From CAZMGB01 sp964565775 (lineage in GTDB: Bacteria; Chloroflexota; Dehalococcoidia; DSTF01; JALHUB01), in NCBI GenBank assembly GCA_964565775.1, contig CAZMGB010000005.1, positions 1 through 64,000 of the forward strand: a stretch of 64,000 bases of DNA, in the 5' to 3' direction. Shown here in pieces: positions 1-8,088 of this stretch. Position numbers and translations under genes: made by a program. The notes beneath the pieces were generated by a model that had not been told where the DNA came from, did no database searches, and saw only the letters and a program-made list of their open reading frames with translations. Each line of letters begins with the position of its first letter. The stretch's first letter is position 1.

Positions 1-629
1 GAGGAGTGGGATGCCGTCATCGCGGTCCATCTCAAGGGCACGTTCGCCTGCACCAAGCCGGCCACCGTGCTTATGCGCCAGCAGCGCTACGGACGCATCG
101 TCAACATGTCGTCCACATCGGGCCTGGTTGGCAACCCGGGCCAGGCCAACTACGGCGCCGCCAAGGCCGGCATCGCCGGCTTCACGCGGGTCGTCGCGCG
201 CGACCTGGGGCGCTACGGAGTCACGTGCAACGCCATCGCCCCCGGCGCCGCCACGCGCATGACGGGCAGCGTCCCCCAGCAGGCGCGAGAGATGCGCGCG
301 AGGGCCGGTATCAGCGGCGCGGGCGGCCAGGCGCCCGGCGCACCGGCACCGGCACAGGCGCCGTCGCTGCCCCAGCCCGAAGACATAGCGCCCATGGTGG
401 CATACCTTTGCACGGACCAGGCCTGGAGCATCAACGGCCAGATCTTCCGCGTCGCCGGAGGCTCTGTTTCCCTCTCTATCACCCGACGCCCATGCGCACC
501 ATCTTCAAGCCCGGCTCCTGGTCTGTGGACGAGCTGGGCCGGCTGGTGCCGCAGCAGCTCATGGCGGGCATCGTCAATCCGGCGCCGCCGCCGGACGAGC
601 TGGAGATCCCCGGTCGCCCCGGCAAGTAG
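1..629 (+). CDS. SDR family oxidoreductase, 5'-partial, apparent frameshift near 474
   Basis: This is the C-terminal part of an NAD(P)-dependent short-chain dehydrogenase; the start lies left of the window. Reading from base 1 shows the catalytic Ser region (NMSSTSG), the YGAAKAG active-site motif (YxxxK), the RDLGRYGVTCNAIAPGA segment and the INGQIFRVAGG end of the Rossmann domain. After GGSVSL the frame runs into a basic, meaningless sequence, while the frame starting at codon 477 gives YHPTPMRTIFKPGSW and a sensible tail ending at 629 (PGRPGK, stop). The tail resembles those of MFE-2-like SDRs (VFKxGxWTxDEL). One missing C in the CCTCTCT run at 471-477 explains the break. It is either an assembly error or a real lesion; the family call is secure. 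Confidence 0.8.
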   Translation, partial: GVGCRHRGPSQGHVRLHQAGHRAYAPAALRTHRQHVVHIGPGWQPGPGQLRRRQGRHRRLHAGRRARPGALRSHVQRHRPRRRHAHDGQRPPAGARDAREGRYQRRGRPGARRTGTGTGAVAAPARRHSAHGGIPLHGPGLEHQRPDLPRRRRLCFPLYHPTPMRTIFKPGSWSVDELGRLVPQQLMAGIVNPAPPPDELEIPGRPGK

Positions 630-680
630 CCGGTCGGAGGCTTGCCGTCTCATTCGATTTCGGGGCTTCGGGCAGACGAA

Positions 681-791
681 GGGTTCTTCATTAGTCGCGT
701 GCAGGAAGGCCATCACGGCCTGGGGGTCCAACTGAGTGCCGGCGTGGCGACGGATCTCTTCCGCCGCCTCGGCGGCTGGGCGCAAGAAGGG
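681..791 (-). pseudogene. Remnant of an HD-GYP phosphodiesterase C-terminus
   Basis: Read leftward from 791, one frame gives RPAAEAAEEIRRHAGTQLDP followed by QAVMAFLHATNEEP. This matches the conserved end of HD-GYP domains, where EEA..EI..xAGTQFDP..xxAF is typical; the intact HD-GYP protein at 19764-21524 has EIVANAGTQFDPAVTEAF. No HD or GYP motif lies upstream, because the frame abuts the stop codon of the acetyltransferase at 793, and there is no start codon or ribosome site. I read it as a decayed or recombined gene end left between two convergent genes. The homology is visible by eye but short, so a chance match cannot be fully excluded. Confidence 0.55.
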
Positions 792-792
792 G

Positions 793-1341
793 TCAGGTCT
801 GCTCCAAGGAGGTGAACCGCTCTTTCCGGATCTCCATCAGCACAAAGGTCTGACCGCTGCGGCGCATGGCTCCGTAGCGCGCAAAGCCGGCCTTCTCGAA
901 GCAGCGTAGTGCCCTGTGGTTCCACTCCAGCGTCTTCAGATAGACCCGCTTTAGCGTCAGGTCGGCGAAGACGTAGCGCAGCGCAGCGTGCACCGCATCG
1001 CTGCCGAAGCCCTGAGACCAGTGACTGTCGACACCAATCGTGATGCCGAGCTCCGCCTCGCCCTTGAGACGGTCGATGCCGTAGAACATGATGTTGCCGA
1101 TGTGTTGCCCCGCGGCGTCTTCCATAGCGAGGCTACGCCTGGAAGGGCTGGGGTAGTCCAGCTCCTCAGAATAGAGGGAGAGATAGTCGGAGAACGATGC
1201 CGTCAACGGTTTCGCGGCGTCGTAACGGGCCAGTTCGGGGTCAGAGCGCCATGCGTAATCGTCGGAGGCATCGCTGAGGCGCTTCTCACGAAGCACCACC
1301 TTCTCGCCGCGAATCACTTCGTCGGGAACGACCGCCGTCAC
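793..1341 (-). CDS. GNAT N-acetyltransferase (RimJ/RimL type)
   Basis: A 182-residue GNAT-fold acetyltransferase that would transfer acetyl from acetyl-CoA to an amine; the substrate is unknown. After the GTG start comes GEKVVLREKRLSDA, the beta-strand opening typical of RimJ/RimL proteins. In the middle are IGNIMFYGID and GEAELGITIGVDSHWSQGFG, whose Q/RxxGxG/A acetyl-CoA loop is replaced by QGFGSD. The C-terminal part (LKTLEWNHRALRCFEKAGF) is the classic N..A...Y/FEKxGF motif. I chose GTG at 1341 because GGCGGAGGG sits about seven bases upstream and overlaps the end of the Nudix gene, which stops at 1346. It is the last gene of the HEAT-Nudix-GNAT operon. Confidence 0.85.
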   Translation of the reverse strand: MTAVVPDEVIRGEKVVLREKRLSDASDDYAWRSDPELARYDAAKPLTASFSDYLSLYSEELDYPSPSRRSLAMEDAAGQHIGNIMFYGIDRLKGEAELGITIGVDSHWSQGFGSDAVHAALRYVFADLTLKRVYLKTLEWNHRALRCFEKAGFARYGAMRRSGQTFVLMEIRKERFTSLEQT

Positions 1342-1345
1342 GCGC

Positions 1346-1813
1346 CTACCCTCCGCCTGCGCTCGCGCTGCGGCCACGCACGATCTCCACAGCCTTGCGT
1401 ACGACATCGGCGTCATTCTTGTAGCTGAGGAGACGGCATGCCTCCTCGACGGGAACCCATTCCACCCGGTCATACTCCAGGTCATGGTCATCCACGGTGC
1501 CGCCGGACGCCGTCATGAGATAGTGGTGCACCGTCTTGTGATAGCGAACCCCCGGCCTCGCGAACCAGTAAACGATGCTGCCGATCTTGTCCTCGATGCT
1601 CGCCCGTAGCCCCGTCTCCTCGCCGACCTCCCGCACCGCCGCGGCCTCCAGCCCTTCCCCGGGCTCGGGCGCTCCCTTCGGCAACCCCCAGATGCCGTCC
1701 TCCGTGCGACCACAGATGACGACCTCCATTCCCCGCTGCCCGTGTCGATACACCACGCCTCCCGCCGAGACCAACTCCTCGACCGGCACTCTACGGGAAT
1801 GCGCGTTCGCCAA
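1346..1813 (-). CDS. NUDIX hydrolase (bis-5'-nucleosyl-tetraphosphatase-like)
   Basis: A 155-residue Nudix pyrophosphohydrolase. The box is complete: G47, E53, then REVGEETG at 61-68, the residues that bind the divalent metal. The N-terminal VSAGGVVYR and the IWGLPKGAPEPGE stretch are typical of Ap4A hydrolase/MutT-like members, which cleave nucleoside diphosphates linked to another group; the true substrate is not readable here. Start choice is TTG at 1813, preceded by GAGGTTGG and overlapping the HEAT gene's stop at 1824-1826 by close spacing. GTG at 1789 is an alternative. It lies between the HEAT-repeat gene and the acetyltransferase and is probably co-transcribed. Confidence 0.85.
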   Translation of the reverse strand: MANAHSRRVPVEELVSAGGVVYRHGQRGMEVVICGRTEDGIWGLPKGAPEPGEGLEAAAVREVGEETGLRASIEDKIGSIVYWFARPGVRYHKTVHHYLMTASGGTVDDHDLEYDRVEWVPVEEACRLLSYKNDADVVRKAVEIVRGRSASAGGG

Positions 1814-1823
1814 GATTCCAACC

Positions 1824-2744
1824 TCAGTCGCGGAGCCTGAACCCCAAGGGGTCGTCACCAAATTCCAGCTCGGCCAGGGCAGCCTCCACCACCTCTCGCA
1901 CCCGCGGCTCAGGATGCGTGCGATGGCCCTCGAGCGCCTCCCGGGCCTCGTCCCCCCCGGTCTGACCGAGAGCCTCGATCGCCGCTTCCTGCACCTCGGC
2001 GTCCTCGTCCTCCAGCAGGGGAATGAGATAGGGCACGGCCGACTCCTCGGCGATGGCCTCGCAGGCGCCAGCAGCCTCATAGCGCATCTCGGCATCGGGG
2101 CTGGACAGCTCGTCGATAAGCCGGGGCAGCCAGCGCGGGTCGCAGCTACGGCCCATGGCGTGGACGGCGCTGATGCGAAGCCGATGGTCGGCGCTGCCGT
2201 AGGCGTCCTCGATGATGGCGCGGGCCCAGTCGCTGCTGCGGGCACCCAGCGCCTCCACGGCGCGGGCCCGCACACTGACCGCCTCCTCCTCGCGCGCGAG
2301 CACCTGTCGCAGAGCATCCTCGACCGCTTCAGCATCAGTCGCTCGCAGCTCATCGAACTCGGCTCGCAGCACGAAGCGGCCCAGACTGAGGGCCGCTTCC
2401 GCTCGTACCTCAGGGTCAGCGTCGGCCTGGAGAATATCGAGGAGGCGCGGTATCAGGTCCCTTTCCTCGTACTCCCAGAGGCCCCGCACCGCCAGCCGCC
2501 GCACATCCGCATCGGGGTCCTCAAGGCACGCCAGTAACACCGCGTCGAAATTGAGCTCTACGTTGTCCTCCGCCAGCTCGACGAGCTCAGCGACTACCTG
2601 CCGCCGTCGCTCTGTCTCCGACTCTCCCCACAGCCCCCGGAAGTACGACAGCTCTTCCGGCCTGAGGTTGCAGAGGTTGACTAGCTTGGCCGATACCACC
2701 GGCCTCGCCGCGTCTGCCAGCTCCTGCAGGTACTCCTCTATCAT
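1824..2744 (-). CDS. HEAT-repeat (PBS lyase-like) protein
   Basis: A 306-residue protein made almost wholly of HEAT repeats. About six units can be seen with the pattern DP(D/E)xxVRxxAxxxLG (for example DPDADVRRLAVRGL, DPEVRAEAALSLGRF, DAEMRYEAAGACEAI, DAEVQEAAIEALGQ). Such arrays form solenoids that bind other proteins; the partner is unknown. There is no signal peptide or membrane segment, so it should be cytoplasmic, and it is strongly acidic. ATG at 2744 has GGAAG eight bases upstream; an in-frame start at 2798 lies inside the promoter and is rejected. It heads the operon with the Nudix and GNAT genes. Confidence 0.85.
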   Translation of the reverse strand: MIEEYLQELADAARPVVSAKLVNLCNLRPEELSYFRGLWGESETERRRQVVAELVELAEDNVELNFDAVLLACLEDPDADVRRLAVRGLWEYEERDLIPRLLDILQADADPEVRAEAALSLGRFVLRAEFDELRATDAEAVEDALRQVLAREEEAVSVRARAVEALGARSSDWARAIIEDAYGSADHRLRISAVHAMGRSCDPRWLPRLIDELSSPDAEMRYEAAGACEAIAEESAVPYLIPLLEDEDAEVQEAAIEALGQTGGDEAREALEGHRTHPEPRVREVVEAALAELEFGDDPLGFRLRD

Positions 2745-2787
2745 GTCGCTTCCGACGGGCGGCGGTCTTGAGCGAGGCCCTAGAGAA

Positions 2788-2817
2788 AGTGTAGCCAAGG
2801 GCCGAAAGCGTTGTCAA
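2788..2817 (-). promoter_or_regulatory. Promoter of the HEAT-Nudix-GNAT operon
   Basis: On the minus strand TTGACA (2817-2812), an 18-base spacer and TACACT (2793-2788) form a sigma70-type promoter. The predicted transcription start near 2781 gives a leader of about 37 bases before ATG 2744. The promoter sits in the 94-base gap after plsY, so the HEAT operon can be expressed independently of the plsY run. Confidence 0.65.
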
Positions 2818-2838
2818 TTTCGCAGGGGGGCAGGGATG

Positions 2839-3483
2839 CTAGGGGCTTCCCGGCGCCTCGCCGGTGCGTCGGCGCACGCCGCCGCGGCCGATCTTTGGTT
2901 CGCGCCCGGCCAGCAGCCGGCCCATGTTCTCACGGTGAAGGGCGACGATGAGGCCGGCGGCCGCCACGGCGAAGGCCGCATAGGCCCACAGCTCCAGCCC
3001 CAACACAGCCAGCACCACGAATGTCACGGCGGTTATGAGCGAGCCGCCGATGGACATCACCGACATGTAGCGGGTAACCGCCCCGATGGCAATGCCGACG
3101 GGTACCAGGACCAGGGCCACGAGTGGACTCATGGCCAGCAGCGCGCCGAAGGAGGTGGAAACGCCCCGGCCGCCTCGAAAGCCCGCGAAGAGTGGCCAGT
3201 CGTGGCCGACGAGGGCTGCCATGCCTGCCACCGTCTGCCCGTAGGCGTCATCGATAAGTATCCTGGCTATCACTACCGGTATCGCCCCTTTGGCGATGTC
3301 GGCCACGCCCACGAGCACGGAGATGCGTAGGCCGAGCGTTCGCAAGACATTGGTGACGCCCGTCTTGCCGCTGCCATAGTCTCGCACGTCAATGCGGCGG
3401 GCGATCCTGCCAGCGATCAGCCCCGCCGGGATGGAGCCGAGCAGGTATCCGATGACGGCGGCGACGATGAAGGCCCACCACAT
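2839..3483 (-). CDS. plsY: Acyl-phosphate:glycerol-3-phosphate acyltransferase PlsY
   Basis: A 214-residue inner-membrane enzyme that transfers the acyl group of acyl-phosphate to glycerol-3-phosphate, the first step of phospholipid synthesis in bacteria using the PlsX/PlsY route. The three cytoplasmic motifs are present: GSIPAG near residue 16, the GSGKTGVTN loop (family GSGNxGATN) near 37, and GHDWPLFAGFRGGRGVST near 93. Several hydrophobic helices cover the rest, and the length is normal. ATG 3483 lies one base after the der stop, so the two are translated together. It ends a leftward run argF-cdaA-cdaR-der-plsY. No plsX is in the window. Confidence 0.95.
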   Translation of the reverse strand: MWWAFIVAAVIGYLLGSIPAGLIAGRIARRIDVRDYGSGKTGVTNVLRTLGLRISVLVGVADIAKGAIPVVIARILIDDAYGQTVAGMAALVGHDWPLFAGFRGGRGVSTSFGALLAMSPLVALVLVPVGIAIGAVTRYMSVMSIGGSLITAVTFVVLAVLGLELWAYAAFAVAAAGLIVALHRENMGRLLAGREPKIGRGGVRRRTGEAPGSP

Positions 3484-3484
3484 G

Positions 3485-4858
3485 CTAGCGACCTTCCCTG
3501 CCCTTGAAGATGAGCTTTATGGGCACACCCGTGAAACCGAACGCCTTGCGAAGGCTGTTCTCCAGATACCTCCGGTACGAGAAGTGCCACCCGGAGGCAG
3601 CGCTCGCGAAGAAGACGAAGGTCGGCGGCGATGAGGCGGCCTGGGTGGCGTAGAGGATCTTCAGCCTCCTGCCCCGCACGGACGGGGGACTGTGCGCCGC
3701 TGTCGCCCGCTGTACGAGCGTATTGAGTTCGGCGGTGCTGACGCGGTGCTTTCGCTCCTCGCCCACCTGGAGCGCCAGCTTCAGCATCGGGCGCAGTCCC
3801 GTTCTCTCCTTCGCCGAAACGAAGCATAGCGGAACCCATGGGGCAAAGCGAAGGCGCTGCCGTAGGCCCAGCTCGAACTGCGTGCGGGCCGCCTTCCCCT
3901 CTCCCATAAGGTCCCACTTGTTCACCGCCAGGACAAGCCCCCGCAGGGCATCGATGGCGTAGCCCGCGATGTGCGCGTCCTGAGCGGCGAAGCCCTCGCT
4001 GGCATCGATAACCAGGAGCGCCACATCGCTGCGCTCCATTGCGCTGCGGGCCCTGAGGACAGCGTGCTTCTCCAGGCCCCGCTGGACATGTCCCCGCCGG
4101 CGCACCCCGGCCGTATCGACGAGGATGAGATGGCGCCCGTCGTACTCGAACGCCGTGTCGATACTGTCGCGGGTAGTGCCGGGGAGGTCGCTGACGACGA
4201 CACGCTCCTCGCCCAGGATGGCGTTCAGAAGCATCGACTTGCCGACGTTCGGCCGGCCGACGATGGCGACCCGCAGCGCCTCCACCGCCTCTGCCGCCTC
4301 CGCCGGCGGCAGGATCTCGGCCGCCAGGTCCAGGACATCGGCGATGCCCGTGCCGTGCTGGGCGCTCACTGCGATCGCCTCACCCAGCCCCAGCTCGAAG
4401 AACTCGACGGCGCACTCCCGCCGTGACTCACTCTCGGCCTTGTTGGCGAGGAGGAGTACGGGCTTCGAGGCCCTGCGAAGGACATCCGCGACCTCCAGGT
4501 CTCCCGATGTCATCCCGTCCTTGGCATCGACGACGAACAGGATGAGCTGTGACTCGTCCACCGCCGTCTGCACCTGCTCCCGCACGAGGGCCGGGTAGGT
4601 GGCTTTCGCCGCCGGCTCCAGGCCTCCCGTGTCCACTATGCGGAACTTCTTCCCCTGCCACTCGATGTCGGCGTAGAGGCGGTCCCGTGTCGTGCCGGGG
4701 AGGTCCTCAACCAATGCCACGCGGTTGCCTACCATGCGGTTGAAGAGGGCGGACTTGCCCACATTCGGTCGGCCGACGATGGCCACCACGGGCTTCTCGC
4801 CCCTGCCTGCGGCCTGCGCCTCCTTGCCGCTCGTGCGAAGGGAGGAAGACGAGGGCAT
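3485..4858 (-). CDS. der: Ribosome-assembly GTPase Der (EngA)
   Basis: A 457-residue double GTPase needed for 50S ribosomal subunit maturation. Two G domains are visible in tandem, each with a GRPNVGKS P-loop (near residues 29 and 203), a DLPGTTRD switch (VEDLPGTTRDRLYAD and VSDLPGTTRDSID), DTGG/DTAG, and NKAE/NKWD. The C-terminal KH-like domain follows, ending with the family-typical GTPIKLxFKGREG form (GVPIKLIFKGREGR). A short Ser-rich, acidic leader precedes the first domain. It starts two bases after the cdaR stop and ends one base before plsY, so it is in the middle of a tight operon. Confidence 0.97.
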   Translation of the reverse strand: MPSSSSLRTSGKEAQAAGRGEKPVVAIVGRPNVGKSALFNRMVGNRVALVEDLPGTTRDRLYADIEWQGKKFRIVDTGGLEPAAKATYPALVREQVQTAVDESQLILFVVDAKDGMTSGDLEVADVLRRASKPVLLLANKAESESRRECAVEFFELGLGEAIAVSAQHGTGIADVLDLAAEILPPAEAAEAVEALRVAIVGRPNVGKSMLLNAILGEERVVVSDLPGTTRDSIDTAFEYDGRHLILVDTAGVRRRGHVQRGLEKHAVLRARSAMERSDVALLVIDASEGFAAQDAHIAGYAIDALRGLVLAVNKWDLMGEGKAARTQFELGLRQRLRFAPWVPLCFVSAKERTGLRPMLKLALQVGEERKHRVSTAELNTLVQRATAAHSPPSVRGRRLKILYATQAASSPPTFVFFASAASGWHFSYRRYLENSLRKAFGFTGVPIKLIFKGREGR

Positions 4859-4860
4859 GA

Positions 4861-6120
4861 TCAGCTCAGGGTTACCTTCACCGTGGGAGGGTCTATGGTA
4901 ACCACCTCCACGCCGGGCGGTGCCTGCGCCTTCACCTCGACGTCATGGACGCCGGCCGCCAATCCTGAGACATCAAGCGTGAGCCGGATGCTGCCGGAGG
5001 AGAGCGCGTCCAGTATCGGCAGGCTGGCGGCGACCGTTATCTCCACTTCCTTGGGCGAAAGGCTGGCGCTCAGCTCCGAGGCCAGACCGTCCACCTGCGG
5101 CGTCAGACTGAATGTCGCCTCCCCCCGTGTCGACGTCACCGGAGACACTTGCACCTGCACGGTGACGCTCTCCTGCCCGCCGACGTTCGCGCCTGCGGGA
5201 AGACGCAGGCCGACGATGCGGATGACCTCTGAGGTGGCACCGTCGATGTCCACCGCCTCCGTTGTCAGGGTGCTGATGGACTGCAGCACCTCGATGGGCG
5301 CCGTGACCGTGACAAACGAGGGGTTCACCTTCACATCGGTGACGGAGAAGCCCTCGGCCGGCACCCCGCGGAAGGACGGGTTCACCACGTAGACGGAGCT
5401 GAACTCCTGCTGGACGATGGGCAGGTCTATCTGGACCGTGCTCGGGTCCAGGTTCACGCCCTCGATATCGCCGCCGTGGCTGTCGCGGGCGGTGACGGTG
5501 AAGACCTGCCGCAGGCTTACTCGGACACCCGTCAGGTTCACGTCCGCGACCGCCTCCTGGACGAGGTTCACCAGGCTCTCCGGCCCGGAAACCGTCACCT
5601 GCTCCGGAGAAGCAGTCGCGGGAGAAGGATCGAAGCCCAGGGGTGGCGCCCCCACCAGCTTCACCCGCACCGGCACGGATTTCGAGGTGACGGTCTCCAG
5701 GGTGACGGTCACCCGGCTCGGGCTCACCCCAACGATCTCCACGCTGCCCGCGTCCGTGACGTCCACCCGCACCGTGACCTCAGCTTGCTTCTGGCTCACG
5801 CCGGACAGGTCAACGATCGCCCGGAAATCGTCGCGAGTGAGGCCCTTCCACGTATCTTCGGGAGCCGAGATGCGGACGCTGACGGCCGACTCAGAGAGGC
5901 TCGCCACAGCCAGGTCCTGCGCGACGTTCACCGTCTCGATGGGAATTGCGGCGGGGAAGACGTCAGTGCGGGTAGGGTTCTGGACGTCGGTGACGAATAC
6001 CCAAAGCATCACGGCGAGGACGAGCGACAGCGTAGCCAGGCTCCAGTTCTCCTTGAGGGAACGCGCGGCAAGGCTGAGCGTGTATAGCGTAGCCTGCAAA
6101 ACGCTTCTACTCGACTGCAC
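4861..6120 (-). CDS. cdaR: YbbR-domain membrane protein, CdaR-like regulator of diadenylate cyclase
   Basis: A 419-residue protein with one N-terminal transmembrane helix (LATLSLVLAVMLWVFVTD, around residues 28-45) after a short cytoplasmic segment, followed by about four extracytoplasmic YbbR repeats (for example FPAAIPIETVNV and KSVPVRVKLVGAPPLGF). In Firmicutes CdaR binds CdaA and tunes c-di-AMP synthesis, and the genes are adjacent, as here (63 bases after cdaA). The start is GTG 6120 with GGAAGGT upstream. It continues directly into der. Function follows from domain type and gene order; the regulatory role in this organism is inferred. Confidence 0.88.
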   Translation of the reverse strand: MQSSRSVLQATLYTLSLAARSLKENWSLATLSLVLAVMLWVFVTDVQNPTRTDVFPAAIPIETVNVAQDLAVASLSESAVSVRISAPEDTWKGLTRDDFRAIVDLSGVSQKQAEVTVRVDVTDAGSVEIVGVSPSRVTVTLETVTSKSVPVRVKLVGAPPLGFDPSPATASPEQVTVSGPESLVNLVQEAVADVNLTGVRVSLRQVFTVTARDSHGGDIEGVNLDPSTVQIDLPIVQQEFSSVYVVNPSFRGVPAEGFSVTDVKVNPSFVTVTAPIEVLQSISTLTTEAVDIDGATSEVIRIVGLRLPAGANVGGQESVTVQVQVSPVTSTRGEATFSLTPQVDGLASELSASLSPKEVEITVAASLPILDALSSGSIRLTLDVSGLAAGVHDVEVKAQAPPGVEVVTIDPPTVKVTLS

Positions 6121-6182
6121 GGCGGCCTACCTTCCGCACCTGCTTTGCGATCGACCGAGGGCGGCTCCGGAGTCCGGCAACG

Positions 6183-6986
6183 TCAGGCCCCCTTGGATGC
6201 TCTCACCAGTGACGGCTGTCCCATAAGAGCGGCCAGCGTGGCCCGCAGTCTCGCCTCATCGAGGCGGGGAATCATGCGTCCGTTCGAGGCCACCGATATC
6301 TGGCCCGTCTGCTCCGAGACCACGACGGAGACGGCATCCGTTCCCTCTGTGATCCCGATGGCGGCCCGGTGGCGCGTCCCCAGGTGGGCGCCCCAGGTGT
6401 CGTCGGACAGAGGAAGAGTGCAACTGGCCGCGACGACACGGTCCTCACGTAGAATCACGGCACCGTCGTGCAGGGGTGAGTTTGGATAGAAGATGCCCTC
6501 CAGCAGCTCCGGCGACGGAGCGGCGTCGACGCGGACACCAGTGATGATGTAGTCCTCCAGACCAGTTTCACGCTCCAGGATAATGAGGGCTCCGTGGCGC
6601 TGCTGGGCCAGGCTCACAACGGCGCTGCTTACAGCCTCTATGGCTTCCTCGTACCCCGGCCTGCGAAGCCAGGCCCGCAGCCCCGTACGTCCCAGACGCT
6701 CCAGCGCCCGCCTGATCTCAGGCTGAAAGATGATCGGCACGGCGATGAGAATGCCGACGAAGGAGTTGCGGATGATGAAGTTCAGGACCCGCAGATCGAA
6801 TATGCGGGCCAGCGCCACCGCCGCGATCAGGAGAAAGGCAGCGCCGCGCAGCAGCGTCATCGCGGTGGTGCCCCGCAGGAGAAGGAGCACCCAGTAGAAC
6901 ATGAGCGCGATCAGCAGAATGTCGACGACGCTGCCAGCGTCAACGCGGTTCAGGATGGTCTGGATGGAATCCCAGAGGTCGGCCAT
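6183..6986 (-). CDS. cdaA: Membrane diadenylate cyclase CdaA (c-di-AMP synthase)
   Basis: This 267-residue enzyme condenses two ATP into the second messenger c-di-AMP. Three N-terminal transmembrane helices (about residues 20-85) precede the DAC domain. The catalytic motifs are intact: LHDGAVIL with DGA at 174-176 and GTRHRAA with RHR at 205-207, and the SEQTGQISVA end is typical. ATG 6986 lies 72 bases after argF, and cdaR follows 62 bases later, the conserved cdaA-cdaR order. Together with the ydaO-type riboswitch at about 62540-62680 it gives the window both a source and a sensor of c-di-AMP. No DhhP/GdpP phosphodiesterase was seen. Confidence 0.95.
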   Translation of the reverse strand: MADLWDSIQTILNRVDAGSVVDILLIALMFYWVLLLLRGTTAMTLLRGAAFLLIAAVALARIFDLRVLNFIIRNSFVGILIAVPIIFQPEIRRALERLGRTGLRAWLRRPGYEEAIEAVSSAVVSLAQQRHGALIILERETGLEDYIITGVRVDAAPSPELLEGIFYPNSPLHDGAVILREDRVVAASCTLPLSDDTWGAHLGTRHRAAIGITEGTDAVSVVVSEQTGQISVASNGRMIPRLDEARLRATLAALMGQPSLVRASKGA

Positions 6987-7058
6987 GCCCCGTAACCCCC
7001 CGCTGCCGCGCCCAAGGATCGCGAAGGCGGGTCCTTCTCGGCCCTGGACGCGCCCGGA

Positions 7059-7985
7059 CTACCCCGCGTCCCTCGCCATGAGCAGGGCAAGGACGGCCTT
7101 CTGCGCGTGCAGCCGGTTCTCCGCCTGGTCGAATACGACGGACTGAGGGCTCTCGATTACTTCGTCTACGGTCTCCTCGCCTCGATGGGCGGGCAGGTCA
7201 TGCATGAATATCGCCTCGGGAGAGGCCAGGGCCATGAGCTTCCCATCTACCTGGTAGCCGCCGAAGGCCTCGAGCCGCTGGAACTGGCTATCCTCCTGGC
7301 CCATGCTGGTCCAGACATCCGTATATACGATATCCGCGTCCCGCACCGCCTCCTCCGGCGCCTGGACCAGCGTCAGCCCGCCGCCGGAACGCTCGGCCAG
7401 CGCGCGGGCACGGTCGAACACCGCCTTGGGGAGCTCGTATCCCTCAGGTGAGGCGATGGTGACGCCCATACCCGCCATCGACGCCGCCTGGGCGAGGGAG
7501 ACGGCCACGTTGTTGCCGTCGCCGACGAAGGCGAGCTTGATACCCTGAAGCCGTCCCTTCTTCTCACGGATGGTCAGGAGGTCCGCCAGCGCCTGGCAGG
7601 GGTGCTCGTCATCGGACAGCGCATTGATGACGGGCACCGAGGCGTACTGAGCCAGCGCCTCGAGAGTGGACTGAGCGTATGTGCGGGCAGCGATGCCGTC
7701 GACATAGCGGCTGAGGACGCGGCCGACATCGGCCACCGGCTCCCTCTGCCCCAGGCCCACCTCGGCCTGCGAAAGGTAGATCGAGTAGCCGCCCAACTGT
7801 CGCATCGCCACATCGAAGCTCACCCTGGTGCGCAACGAGGACTTCTCGAACAGGAGCGCCAGACCCTTGCCCTGAAGCAGGGGCTGGCAGGCATCCCGCT
7901 TCATTCGCAGAGCCGTCTCGATGACCTCGTGCAGCTCCTCGGGCGTCAGGTCGGCTATCGAAAGCAGGTCTCTTCTCAGCAGCAT
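7059..7985 (-). CDS. argF: Ornithine carbamoyltransferase
   Basis: A 308-residue enzyme that makes citrulline from ornithine and carbamoyl phosphate in arginine synthesis. The carbamoyl-phosphate loop is FEKSSLRTRVSFD (residues 47-59, the SLRTR variant of STRTR), followed by HPCQALADL at 128-136 and a DxWxSMGQE loop (DVWTSMGQEDSQ). The C-terminal loop reads FMHDLPAHRGEE: the residue before LP is Asp where the family normally has Cys (HCLP), a residue that contacts ornithine. ATG 7985 has AGGTGAG upstream; the in-frame GTG at 7994 is less likely. A TGC-TATACT -10 at 8012-8020 drives it, and cdaA lies 72 bases downstream. Confidence 0.92.
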   Translation of the reverse strand: MLLRRDLLSIADLTPEELHEVIETALRMKRDACQPLLQGKGLALLFEKSSLRTRVSFDVAMRQLGGYSIYLSQAEVGLGQREPVADVGRVLSRYVDGIAARTYAQSTLEALAQYASVPVINALSDDEHPCQALADLLTIREKKGRLQGIKLAFVGDGNNVAVSLAQAASMAGMGVTIASPEGYELPKAVFDRARALAERSGGGLTLVQAPEEAVRDADIVYTDVWTSMGQEDSQFQRLEAFGGYQVDGKLMALASPEAIFMHDLPAHRGEETVDEVIESPQSVVFDQAENRLHAQKAVLALLMARDAG

Positions 7986-8011
7986 AGGACTCACCTGTGA
8001 TCGGCGATGTT

Positions 8012-8020
8012 AGTATAGCA
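8012..8020 (-). promoter_or_regulatory. Extended -10 promoter of argF
   Basis: The minus strand reads TGC then TATACT, a -10 box with the TGC extension seen at several other genes here. No good -35 is visible at 17 bases. The predicted start near 8005 gives a short leader of about 20 bases to ATG 7985. Confidence 0.45.
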
Positions 8021-8088
8021 TAGGCGAATCTGGCCAGACAGATGAGGAGAGCCGTCACGGCGGCAGCCATAGGCGGCCCAACCGCTCC

